DNA of 64,000 nt from Rhipicephalus microplus (taxonomy: Eukaryota > Arthropoda > Arachnida > Ixodida > Ixodidae), in contig NC_134710.1 of the NCBI RefSeq assembly GCF_043290135.1, positions 460,823,376-460,887,375 of the forward strand, read 5' to 3'. Under the pieces are notes generated by a model. That model did not search any database, was not told the origin of the DNA, and was given only the letters and a program-made list of their open reading frames with translations. Position numbers and translations under genes: made by a program. Within the stretch, counting starts at the first letter, position 1. Every line of letters begins with the position of its first letter. Shown here piece after piece: positions 9,664 to 20,039 of the stretch.

Positions 9664-11430
9664 TCACAAGCGCTTCAACGTTTCGATGAGTCTGTCCCAG
9701 TGCAGTTCCGCGGCAGAGAGCGTGAGAAATGCATGAGGCTTACCCAACTGGCGAATCATGGCGAAGAGTTCCTTTCTTCGATCTTGCCAGTATTGTACGG
9801 TGTTTGGTATGCCTCTCATGAAGCCGAGATCTCGGTTGAGGACTTCATCCATGAAATGTGCATTCTCAAGTTGCTGCCGCGTAATCGCACTGGTGATTGC
9901 ATTGGTCCTGAACGTCATCGTCTTGCTGGCAACGTTGTGACACATGACCTTCATGGCCATGTAGAAGACTTGATCGGGGCACACTCTGCGACGATCGGTA
10001 CGATGAATCTTGCTACTCGCCTTTGTGAAGGGGGTCGGTCTGGGTCCGGTGATTCTACGAGGTATACCGAGGTATATTAGAGCAAACGACAACTCTTCGG
10101 CATACTCGTCAAAGAGCAGAGAGATGGGAGTCTGCCCTTCACCGGGTGCCACGTGGAGACTGTGCGTACCTTCGATTAGACCTATTTCATCAGCTGCAGA
10201 ATGCGCCGCCTTTCCCGCTACAGATTCCGCCGCAACGTCGCCGCCACTGTTGACGCAGTTAGTGATGACGCAGGCTCCGTCGTCAAAGATCATGGTATGC
10301 GCCATTGCGTTGAGTGCAATCGCCGCCTGCATAGGTTCTTCCAGGTCGGTAACCTCCGGCGCCGGCTCGATCTCGTCGTCGTCCACGTCACCGTCGTCTT
10401 GCACGTTCGCGAGGCGGCTCCAATCAATTTTGATTTTGAGGTACTTGTATAACGGAGAATGCTCGAGGTGTTTGAGCCACTCGTGGATGTTACGTTTCTT
10501 AACGAGACCTTTCTTATACGACGGTTTGCACACGAGCCGGCGCTTGAGATGAACGTCGATGGCCACGTCGTCCGGAACGTTCCGAGGTAGGCATTGAACC
10601 GTGTTGGGGACGTTTATCGGAACGTTAACCACTTGCCCCTTGATGCCGTACTGTCCGCTTCCGTGCGTCAACCGCCTTATGCTCATGAACGGTAGGCGAG
10701 GAGCAATCAGTCGTTCCTCAACGGGGTTCAGAGGCGGCAAGTGATCCGGTTTGGGTGGGTACGTGTAGCCATATGATACGCTCATTGGAGGCACCTTTCC
10801 CGCCACTAGCGAATTCTTGCTGCTCGAGCAAACATTGTAGTCACCGCCACTGCTGCTGCCGCCGTCGTCAGCGGGGAACTCGCGCCGAAGCACGGCAATG
10901 GCATTACCCCGAGCCTGGTCGTTCTTGGTGGAAGATGTCGTGACTAGACTGTTCGAGAACCACAGTCTGTCACACACACCACAGCTATGGCCAAACGAAA
11001 CGTCCCGGAAGTCGCGCTTGAAACGCGCGTCGGCACCTTCGTGTTCTTTCTTAGCGCGTTTTGCAGAAGCCTCTCGAGCTCTCGCTTCGGGGTTCGCCTG
11101 TCGATACGCACGCTTTCTCGCCGCTTCCCGTTGTGTGGCAATCGGCAGGTCCTGTTCACGCCGCAGCCGTGCCGCTGCGGCCACTTTTTCACGTACGGCA
11201 GGATCTCGGCGGCGGCGTCGTGCCGCTTCAGCCTCTCTTTCACGTACGGCAGGATCTAGGTGGCGGCGTCGCGCCGCTGCAGCCTCTTTTTCACGTACGG
11301 CAGGATCTTGGCGGCGGCGTCGCGCAGCTTCACGGAGCGCTTCTGCCTCGCGCGCTCGCACATCGGGATTCTGTCTGCGAGCGCGCGCTGCTGCCGCCTT
11401 GCGCTCTCTCCGCTGTGCAGCCTTATCCAT
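9664..11430 (-). pseudogene. Helentron Rep-helicase, N-terminal part
   Basis: The ATG at 11430 is preferred because it is the first in-frame ATG (MDKAAQRRERK). The N-terminus is very rich in Arg, Ala and Glu and holds 17-residue repeats around DPAVRE, probably helical. A C-x2-C cluster (HSCGVCDRLW) follows, then the helitron-like N-terminal region with FMSIRRLTHGSGQYGIKG and the start of Rep. Reading stops at a TGA (9666-9664), beyond which the same frame continues directly into the HUH motif. This is one protein with a nonsense codon, not two genes. In an active element Rep nicks and joins single DNA strands during rolling-circle-like transposition. Confidence 0.85.
11190..11342 (-). repeat. 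51-bp in-frame tandem repeats encoding DPAVRE units
   Basis: The plus-strand motif CACGTACGGCAGGATCT starts at 11190, 11241 and 11292, a spacing of exactly 51 bases. This equals 17 codons, so the repeat stays in frame and yields a chain of basic/acidic helical units in the Helentron N-terminus. A more diverged unit (NPDVRARE) lies upstream. Confidence 0.88.
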
Positions 11431-11644
11431 CCGGCGACTCCGAGCGCGCGCCAACAGCGAACGGATTTTATTACAACGCTCCCCGTAGCGTACGTCGCCG
11501 CACTAAATCGAACGATTGCCTTCAACCAATGACACGCGCCATATGTGACATCATTCCTATTTTATAAGATCTCGCGTCTTTCATCAACTACAAGTACCGC
11601 TTTCTAGTTTATAACATCTTGCATCTTTTCATCATCAGCTACAA

Positions 11645-11754
11645 GTACCACCATCTAGTAAACACTACAAGAACTAAACGAGAGGTGGCTACATACAGGA
11701 GACGGTACCGCCATCTAGTGAACACTGCAAGAACTAAACTAGAGGTGGCTACAT
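11645..11754 (+). repeat. 60-bp minisatellite, copies 1 and 2
   Basis: A unit starting GTACCRCCATCTAGTRAACA begins at 11645 and 11705 (60-bp period) and ends in GAGGTGGCTACAT. The second copy is cut by the LINE tail at 11755. It lies between the Helentron coding region and its presumed 5' end. A third copy resumes right of the LINE at about 14616. Confidence 0.88.
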
Positions 11755-11966
11755 GGACGGATGGATGCTATGAGCGTCCCCTTTATAACGGGGTGGTGAC
11801 AAGTATGCCACCAGGCTCGACAAAAAAAAAAACCTTTTTTCTTTTTTTTTATGTTGGCCTAATGCCTCTACTTCGATAAATTCTATCTTAATGGAAAAAA
11901 GGTAAATTTTCAGCTTAAGTTCTCTGTCACTTACGGCACACTGTCCATATTTTATTTTTCCAATAT

Positions 11967-12341
11967 TTATTTTTGTCCTTTCTCTCTAATTTTCTGCCAC
12001 CAATACTCTAACCGTCTCTTACTTATTTCAATCGCGGGTGTGTTCAGCTTTCCATTGTTGTCCCTAAAACCCAAGGCTTCCTGTAGGCTCGTGCCCAAAC
12101 GTACACCTGGGTGGATATCTCCACATTCAATCAGAACATGCTCCGCCGTTTCCTTATCTTTCCCGTAGCATGTGCATTGTTCTTCTTCTTTACTGAATCT
12201 TGCTTTATAACTACGCGTTCTAAGGCAACCCGATCTCGCTTCAAACAGTAAAGCGCTTCCCCTTGAATTATCGTAAAATGCCTCCCTCCTTATTTCATTT
12301 TTGCCCTTTCGGTAGTTACTCAAAGCCGGTTTTTTCTCCAT
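11967..12341 (-). pseudogene. LINE C C-terminal zinc-binding tail
   Basis: The tail contains CTCYGKDKETAEHVLIECG, a C-x2-C-x8-H-x4-C cluster found at the end of many LINE ORF2 proteins, then a short region ending at 11967. It is one frame away from the RT block, so a small indel lies near 12330. About 200 bases of 3' UTR follow, with an A/T-run near 11820-11850. Confidence 0.75.
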
Positions 12342-14167
12342 AGCTGCATCCAGTAAATCCTCTCCGCCTCCCTGACTTTTCCCTTAACGCTCTTTGTTGA
12401 CATATGGCTCACAATACCAGCCGTATATTTACTAGTGAGTCTTCTAGTTCTTTTTCTCCACTGTGTGTCCACGCTCTTCCTATACAAATAACGGAACACC
12501 TTCTCTGCCCATCTACTCTCCTTCATATTTCTTAGCCTTTCTTCGAACCTTATTTTGCTCTGCGCTTCCCTCGCCTCAAAACCTGCCCACCCCATATCGC
12601 CCTTTACAGCCTCGTTTGTCGTCTTCCCGTGAGCACCCAACGCGAGGCGTCCCACAGTCCTTTGATTTACATCCATTCCCGATTGCACCTCTGCCCTCAT
12701 GCACACCACTGAGTTCCCAAAAGTGAGCCCTGGAACCATTACACCCTTCCACAGAACTCGAAGCACCTCATACCTATTGTATCCCCACAACGCTCTGTGC
12801 CTCATTACTGCCGCATTCCTCTTTCCTTTTGCTGCCGAGGCTTTTTCCTGTACCTCCATGTATCTATCACTCTCATTTACCCATACTCCAAGGTACTTGT
12901 ATTCACTTACCCTCGGTATTTCTTGGCCTTGTATGGACACCGTCTGATCCCAGGGATCATTGAATACCATCAATCTACACTTCGTTACACTGAATCCTAG
13001 TCCAAGAGCTTCACCTTCCCTTCCGCATATATTCGCCAGCTGCTGTATATCATCTCGACTGTCCGCAAATAAGACGATATCGTCCGCATAAAATAAACCT
13101 GGAAGCTTCTGCTCAATCATCATGCCGCCCTGTTTGTGTGACAGATTAAAACCAATGTTGCTACCTTCTAGCGCTTTTTCCATACTCACCATGTACAGCA
13201 TGAATAACAGTGGGGACAAAGGACATCCCTGTCTCAGACCCCTGCTAACCCCAACGTTCTCTTTGCTACGCATTCCTTCCCACTCTATGCAAACTGTATT
13301 TTCTCGGTATATCTCCCTCAAAAGCTGTATACAGTCGTCGCCCATGCCCATTCCTTTCAATATATCCCACAAAATTTCCTGATTAACGTTGTCGTATGCC
13401 CCAGTGATGTCTAGAAAAGCCACGTACAAGGGCCTATTCTCTATTTTAGATATTTCTATACACTGAGTGAGAACAAACAGGTTATCGTCTAACCGCCTGT
13501 CGACTCGAAATCCGTTCTGAAGTTCTCCCAAAATATCGTTATGTTCGGCCCATGTTTCTATTTTCATTTTTACTGCTTGCATCGCCAACCTGTATAGTAC
13601 CGATGTAATGGTTAGTGGTCTATACAAGCGAATCTTGTCCTTTTCTCCCTTGCCTTTATAGATTAAGTTCATTCTACATTGTCGCCAACTGTCCGGTATT
13701 TGTCCGTCCTTTAAGCTTTTTTCTACTGCTTTTAACAATGCTTCTTTAGTGTTATGTCCTAGTTCGTTAATGAGGCTAACGGGAATCCCATCTAAACCCG
13801 CGGCAGTGCGCTTTGGAATTTTTCCTTCGGCCTTTTTCCAGTTGAAATTATCAAGTACTAGCTCTTCCTCTGTTGCTTTCTCCGCCACACTTTTACTCAC
13901 CGGGGAGATCCCCTGGACGCTCTTTTGAAACGAATCGGCTGTTACCTTTTGGATGTAACCTAGCGCTTCGTACCCTTCCAATTGATTTTCTCCTTCATCT
14001 AGAATATGTTGTTGCGTTGTGACAGACTTCCTACCTAGCGCCTTTATGTGGCTCCAAAAAATCCTAGGCGCGGCCTCCTTTTTTTCGTGTATCTCTGTCA
14101 TCCAGCGTTCACTTTCACCTTTAATTTTTGCCTCTACCAATTTCTGTACGAGGGATTTTTTCTCCAA
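12320..14167 (-). pseudogene. LINE C reverse transcriptase
   Basis: This 615-codon open frame has all RT palm motifs: RTAAGLDGIPVSLINEL, YRPLTITSVLYRL, LYVAFLDITGAYDNVNQEIL with its catalytic aspartate, GLRQGCPLSPLLF, and LPGLFYADDIVLFADS with the YADD box intact. A LGVWVNESDRYMEVQ motif and an alpha-helical thumb follow. RT would copy the element RNA at the nicked target. This central part has no internal stop, so the element is fairly young, but frameshifts on both sides (near 14150 and 12330) make it non-functional as it stands. Confidence 0.88.
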
Positions 14168-14571
14168 ATATATTTCCTATATTTTTTTTTGACTTCGTCC
14201 TGCGGCCGCTTCTCCTTTTTTGCCTTTCTATGCTCCCGTGATGCTTCGCGTCGCTTCTCGATCGCCTCCCGGATTTCCTTGTTCCACCAACTTTTTGGCT
14301 TCCTTTTTCCTTTCCAGCAAACAGTTTTCTTCTCTTTCCCTATCTCCTTCGTCATTAGATGTAACAGCTCACTATACTCCCAGTCCTTGCCTGGTATTTC
14401 GCCTACTTCTTCCTCGACTCTTGCGGCTATATTTATTATTTGTTTGTCATTTAAATACGAGCTGCCAGACTTTGATTCCATGCTCATATTTTTAGTTTCG
14501 TATCCCATTTGTAATGTTATTCGTTTATGATCACTACCCAAGCTGTTAATGCCTTCCTCGTCTATCCTCAT
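14134..14571 (-). pseudogene. LINE C: end of endonuclease and linker
   Basis: The reading begins RIDEEGINSLGSDHKRITLQ. SDH is the last catalytic motif of APE-type endonucleases, so everything upstream is missing. A lysine/glutamate-rich linker with WWNKEIREAIEKRREASREH follows and leads to the RT. A frame change near 14150 at a T/A-rich run joins it to the next block. Confidence 0.78.
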
Positions 14572-14615
14572 TTCTGTCAGTTTGTGGTAAATTCCTTAGT
14601 CAGTTTGTGGTAAAT

Positions 14616-14690
14616 ACATACAGGGGACGGTACCGCCATCTAGTGAACACTGCAAGAACTAAACTAGAGGTGGCTACATACAGGCTACAG
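14616..14690 (+). repeat. 60-bp minisatellite, copy 3 after the LINE
   Basis: ACATACAGGGGACG leads into GTACCGCCATCTAGTGAACA at 14630, with the same unit as at 11645-11754. The repeat unit is therefore continuous if the LINE is removed, which shows where the LINE landed. The shared bases TACAT on both sides may be a short target-site duplication. Confidence 0.85.
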
Positions 14691-14713
14691 GGGACGTACA
14701 GCCCACGCCCTAA

Positions 14714-14725
14714 GGAGCTTCGCCC
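14714..14725 (-). repeat. Possible Helentron subterminal inverted repeat, 5' side
   Basis: GGAGCTTCGCCC on the plus strand pairs with 5775-5786. It sits just beyond the third minisatellite copy and just before a SINE fragment. Confidence 0.5.
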
Positions 14726-14731
14726 CTAAAA

Positions 14732-14816
14732 GCCACAGGTTGTCAAAATTTCCGGAGCCCGCCATTATGGTGTCTCGCATAATCATACGGTGGTTTTGAG
14801 GTGTTGAACCCCAACA
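14732..14816 (+). repeat. 3' fragment of a Ruka-type SINE
   Basis: The segment from GTTGTCAAAATTTCCGGAGC through CATAATCATACGGTGGTTTT to GAACCCCAACAATA matches the second half of the SINE at 4589-4826 (there CATAATCATATCGTGGTTTTG). The tRNA head is absent, so this is an older truncated copy. It directly follows the presumed Helentron end. Confidence 0.8.
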
Positions 14817-15219
14817 ATAACTTTGTTGACTATATATGCAAGGCTCATTTGCGGTAGTGGTATAGCTGGTTTTACTCGTAGTCAAGGCAGTGAATGCGGA
14901 GCACTGTTTTTTCCAGTGGGTGTCGCGTGACACTTCATTTTTTCTCAAGGCGACTGCTGACCAATAAACAGTAGCTTGTGAACCTAAGTGTGAACCTAAG
15001 CCTGCTGGGGTGAGGCCCTCACCAATAAAGAAGGAAAGAAGCGGGATTTCTGAGGGCCTTTTTCTCCAATAGACAACCAAATGAATCGAAAACATTCCTT
15101 TTTTCTGTAGATTCTGTAAGAACTGCGCCCCGGCAAACTTGATTTCTCGAGTTGTGTGAGGATTTATAACTCAGCTGCAGTCTGACGCTAAGATCATATG
15201 TACGTGCAGACTTACGTAC

Positions 15220-15520
15220 CGCCCCGGATTTCACCGGACTCTTCCGAATTTTCATACAATGTCCCGAGTCCCTCGTCATTGTTGTTGAGACAGCTATATG
15301 TCCCGAATGTGGTCCTGACCCTCCGGCTGAAAAATTTTATGTAATGCAATGCACGCCCATCAACATGTGTCAGGCTAAGAAACACTAATGTCTCATGAGT
15401 TGGGTGAAGCAATGTTGTGGTGGTTGCGAGAGGCCTGAGCAAACTTAGCTGAACTTCCACAGAAGGTGCAACTTCTCGAGTACATTCTTCAGCAAGAGGT
15501 AGTGTTACGAACAGCATTTC
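15220..15520 (-). CDS. Isolated exon-like ORF of unknown function
   Basis: A roughly 100-codon minus-strand frame (ATG at 15517) is bounded by good splice-like signals. Upstream is a pyrimidine-rich stretch ending in TAG just before 15520; downstream GGTACGTAAGT offers donors at 15219 or 15215. The peptide includes LSLLRPLATTTTLLH and LVFLSLTHVDG, faintly like leucine-rich repeat spacing, but I do not recognise a family. It could be an exon of a host gene whose other exons lie elsewhere, an exon captured by the neighbouring elements, or chance. Confidence 0.3.
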
Positions 15521-16010
15521 CTAAAGTAGCACGAGACTACGAAACTGAACAAAAAAAGGTTATGTAAAATACTGCAATGAACAAGACTCATTTTGTTGAG
15601 TTCCTGTATTAAGACCACCCACACGTCCCGATTACCTTTATTGAAGAGTTGGTAACCCTAGCCCATAATGCTCTCTGCCAAAAATAAATGTTCCACATTC
15701 GCCGCTCGGTCTATTTATGGCGCTGGCTAATACTTCTGTGGATTACATAAGCATCTAATCTAGGAAAAGTGGAAGCGCGTTCCTTTGTTGCTCAATTTGT
15801 CAAGCATCAGACTCGCAATTCAAAGGTTGGGAGGGAATGTAAGTCTCACCAAGGAAAAGAGTGATTTTTTCGTCTACCTAAATCGATTTGACATTATGCA
15901 ATATAACAACTCTGCAGTTAAAGATATCGATTATTGTCTGCTACAATTTCTTTGCCCTAATTGTCTATTTGATTAATGTGTTGTTTTTTCTCTCTTGTTA
16001 ACGTTTTTTT
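15521..16010. other. Non-coding stretch
   Basis: I see no coding or repeat structure I can support here. Confidence 0.4.
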
Positions 16011-16187
16011 ACATATGTTTATAAACAGTGTTTGTAGACACGCTCGTGTATGCCTACTGCTATATCAAAAGTATATGCCGGTACCCCCTCCACTTAATTA
16101 CATATGTTTATAAACAGTGTTTTTAGACACGCTCGTGTATGTTTACTTCTATATCAAAAGTATACGCCGGTACCCCCTCCATTTAAA
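16011..16187 (+). repeat. 89-bp tandem duplication
   Basis: The unit beginning ACATATGTTTATAAACAGTG starts at 16011 and again at 16100. Both copies end near CCGGTACCCCCTCCA followed by TTTAA or CTTAA. The copies differ at several positions, so the duplication is not recent. No coding potential. Confidence 0.92.
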
Positions 16188-19100
16188 ATTTCTGGAGTTT
16201 ATGTATTGGCTTCTATTTTGTGTAACTAGGGCCAATATTGCCACCATTCTGTATTATTTCGCCACCACTACCTCTGCCTGAAGTAACTGGGGATAGAAAC
16301 TCTGTCAATCGGCTAGTCACCTCTTTCTCCCCCCCTTCGTGAACACTTTACTGGTGGGGATGAATTATAATAATAATATTATTGTTATGAAACAAAATGA
16401 ACAAGGCTCTCGAAAAAATGAGCCTTTCTTTCATTCTGTTTGTATGAGAGGCTCACTGGAAGGCGATGTGTTTCTATGCAACATCTTATGTGCTGTTGGT
16501 GCAATAGTAAGTAGACACGTACAGTGGCAAACTTGATTTTTAAATATCATACCTATAGTATGTGTAAATTATCGTTGGTGGATGTGGGTTCAACTAAACA
16601 TGTCAAGTGTGTGCTCTGCTTGCGGCTGTATTAGTGTCAGAAAGAAGAGGGTAAGCATTTGACTGTTTGACTCCACCATATTTTCTTTTGTTTTGAGTAA
16701 CCATACATCTCATGTTTAATGAATATCCTGGTCACAGTGATGTAACACCGTTCCAGTGTTAGCGAAAGTAGGCCGGCTTTTGTATTTCGCACATGCAAAG
16801 TGTGAAGTTTGTGTGTTTTTGCTTCTTCTTGTATCTTTTTTCTATCTTTCTGTGTGGTGATTTTTCTCATTTTCGATTCAATGTTTATAGGAACAAAGTG
16901 TGTGCATTAGCAAACAGAAAGGGTAAGACAGCAATCAACGAAAAGTGTGATGGCAAAAGTCTGTATGGAAACCATATACTATAGGTTATAGAAGTAGTTT
17001 GTTGAGGTGTACAGACGTTTGTATTGAAATATTTAATAGACAAAAATGAACGGAAGTGCCTTTATATAAACCTATATACTTTCTTTCATTGACATTCTGC
17101 AGACATTGGTTTTAAGGTAAATACTTATTAGCTACAGAGTTTCTACAACCTATCAGTGGACCAGACTTTTTTGTCTAAAAAAATGAGTGTGGTTACATAT
17201 CTATAGACATTCTATATAGGAGTCTACGAATTCGGTTATATAAATGTCAAATGATTCAATTAACAAATATCTACAAACTTTAAATGAATAATATAAAAAA
17301 TTTGTACTGGCTATCGTAGCCATTCCAGTGATGTACCACGATGCGCAGATTTGTCGACTGAAAGCACGCGTGCAGCGCATGAGTGGGAGCCTAGATGAGT
17401 GCATCTATCTCTACCTATGAGATTGCAAACTGCTCCACGCGTACTACTGTTGTGTTTCGTTGGGCGCCGATCGCACTCATGCATTTAGTGGCCCATGCTA
17501 CAGTAGTCAATGTCAACTGCAACACCTCAGCTTCTGTTTTTGTTCTGTTTTCTTCTCTAGTATTCTTTACAATTTGAAAACTGCAGCAGTAGCAGAAATG
17601 TCCCCTTATAGTGCGATCGCGCAGTGCTGCGAAACCGGATGTGCGAGTCTATCTGAGGCAACGGCAGGAGGGATGGCACTTTGCCATTGCAATGCTTGGT
17701 TCAAAAATGTTGCTTGGAGGGCATCTTGGTACGTACTTGCTACTCAAAAGTTAAAAAGAGGTAAAAAAAGGTAGAAGCAGAGAAAGTGAAAATTAAGAAG
17801 TGGCTAGTGACAAGTGACGTTTATTTCGAAAAAGGCGTCTCCTGTTAGTCAGGCGGCAAGCTATCATAAGACGTTGATTACCAGTGTGGCTACATATTTG
17901 TTCAAGAGTCTCAGAAACATAGGAGTGATTGTTATGTTCGAGGTCAAGAGAAGTAGAATCTAGTGGATATGCCGCACCTAGGAAGTATCTCACACAGGTT
18001 AAAAAAGGTTGCTGCCAACAGTGATGTCAGATTGGTCTGTTCCGCATCAAGAAAACTAGCAGGCCTGTGTAAGAGGCTCGCACATCTCGGCACACAAAGA
18101 GATGTGCATGCGACATGTCAAGAAATACTGCGCATGGGACTGGTGTGCTGTGCTGCTAGACAGGAAGTGGCCGCATAGAGAAATAAAAAAAAAAGGTTAA
18201 GAGTGGACACTCCCGTAGACCCCAGTGGCTCAATCGACCCTAGCACACCTGGTGGTTGGTGAGAGCAAGTGGCGTGCGCTTCCTGTTTTCGTTTCACTGG
18301 CGCAAATTTTGAAATACTTTGCGTAACCGACATTTGGCTATGACGAAAGTTCATGATTTCAGACCACTTTTCATCGCCCAAATGGATAGTTTTTGTAGGT
18401 CGTTTTGATTTAGCGATTCCCTGTTTTGTTTTGTTCAGTGGTTTGTGCGAATTGGTCGTGACGTAATTTTTATTTCGATTAAGTTATAATAAAAAAGAGA
18501 TGCAGGTAATGATAATTCACTATGGTTTTATTCGTCACGCTTTTGTTTTTCCTTTGCAACTAGTGATCAATGTATATATCAGTCAAAGAGACAGAGTATC
18601 CGCATTGTTTTATTCAAAGGCAAGGTAGAGTCTGAGAATATAAAAAGCACAATATGACAAAGGTAGACAACAAATGCATCTCGCCTTACAAATAAATTGT
18701 AACAAATACAGAGAGAACACAGACAACGCACACATCGCTAGATTTGGCAGAAGCCGAGAAGCTGGTGAAGTATGACACACCGGGCCAGTGGGTAAGTAAG
18801 GATCTATGGCAAAAACACAGCGCACAATGCTGATGAAGAAGTGACATATACACAGCAATGAAGTCGCGAATCATGCCTGGGGTTAACCGAAATAATGCAT
18901 AGAAAAAAAGAGCGCAAAAAACCACACGACACAATATAGCAGAAAGGCAAACGTGCAGTGTGCTGGCTGTGCTTAAGAACAGCTAGCCCGAAATAAAAAA
19001 AAAAGCAGACTTCATGCCTTCTTCTCCTCAGAAAGGTAGGGCTTTGCAGCTTGCTCACTACGTGAAAGACAAACTTTATGCTACAACACTGGCAGGTCTT

Positions 19101-20039
19101 GTGGCTCTTCTTATGCGTCGCCTTCATCAAAAACTTAAGATCCGAAGTGATTCGCGTCTGGGTGTTGCTGTGACGCTTGCGAGCTAAAATATATTGCAGT
19201 CATCACTTATCCAGAATTGTGGACCTTAATTGGTACTACGAGAGCGGTATTACAGGGCTAATAAATAGCAGAAGGAAACCACTTTGGCTCATTATTTTTC
19301 ACAAAGGCTCTACATCGTACGTTATCCCTCACAAGCTATATAAAAATAAAATGGCAGCGTCCGGAGCCCCATCAAACGCTACAAATTTGGGTATCCTTTT
19401 CAAAATTTTAATGGGCGAGATGAGGAGGTTGATGAGAAGCTAAAATACGAAAAGCGTGATAACGTGAACCGTGCCCACTTCATACTGTGTTCCTTACCCG
19501 CTCGAAGAGATTTCAACAAGCGGTTTTGTTATCGATATCTTACTTGAGCTGGAGAGATAAAGCATACACAGTGACCAAGCGACCCACAGTAAAGTGTACA
19601 ATTCACCCGCATTTGCTACAAAAATACAGACAGGATACCCAACATTTTTTTAAGGTTATGCAAATCACTTCGAGCGAATGCAGTGTCTCTACTCCTCATA
19701 GCGAATAACCAAAACAATGTATGCAACGAAGGAGTGGTTAGTCCAGTTGAACTGAATATAAGCATATAAGACCATAATGAAGTCTGCTGTAACGAAGTAA
19801 TAACATAACAAAGCTAATGCAGGATTCGGCTCAACTCGAATACTTTAGTGTAAACCCGCCGCTAATTGCTAACCTTTGAACTTGTCAATCTGTATGCCTG
19901 AGATTGAAGACTGGAACCTAACCCTAAGTTTCGGTTCACAAAACGCACATGCCACCATGAACGAACCCGGCAAAACATTTTAAGAAACTTCGCGCGACAC
20001 CCAGCAGAGCAGAAATGAAAATCACCAACATTTGACAGA
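16188..20039. other. Long AT-rich interval without recognised features
   Basis: About 3.8 kb holds only short random open frames. A small AT palindrome-like run lies at about 16368-16387. I found no transposase, RT or RNA gene. Confidence 0.5.

Larger units (their letters stand above)
11755..14615 (-). mobile_element. 5'-truncated LINE (LINE C) nested in the Helentron minisatellite
   Basis: On the minus strand the element starts inside the endonuclease domain (SDHKRI motif), so its 5' half is missing. It runs through RT and a zinc-binding tail and ends in a CATCCATCCATC repeat next to 11755. Both flanks belong to the same 60-bp minisatellite. Truncation at the 5' end and a simple-repeat 3' tail are typical of target-primed insertion. 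The RT resembles tick LINEs carrying GLRQGCPLSPLLF and FYADDIVLFA. The clade is not assigned. Confidence 0.88.
5762..14726 (-). mobile_element. Helentron-type Helitron, split by a nested LINE
   Basis: The element is read on the minus strand, so its 5' side is at high coordinates. It encodes an N-terminal region, HUH Rep, SF1/Pif1-like helicase and a C-terminal EEP endonuclease, the arrangement that defines Helentrons as distinct from classical Helitrons. A 12-base inverted repeat, GGGCGAAGCTCC, lies at 5775-5786 and in reverse at 14714-14725. It may be the subterminal inverted repeat known from Helentrons. A 60-bp minisatellite in the 5' part is interrupted by a separate LINE at 11755-14615. 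Without that LINE the element is about 6.1 kb. The coding region is certain; the exact ends are inferred. Confidence 0.75.

Noticed and set aside
11061..11567. Plus-strand frame with repeated HVRQDLGGG units
   Set aside because: It is the antisense reading of the DPAVRE repeats in the Helentron N-terminus.
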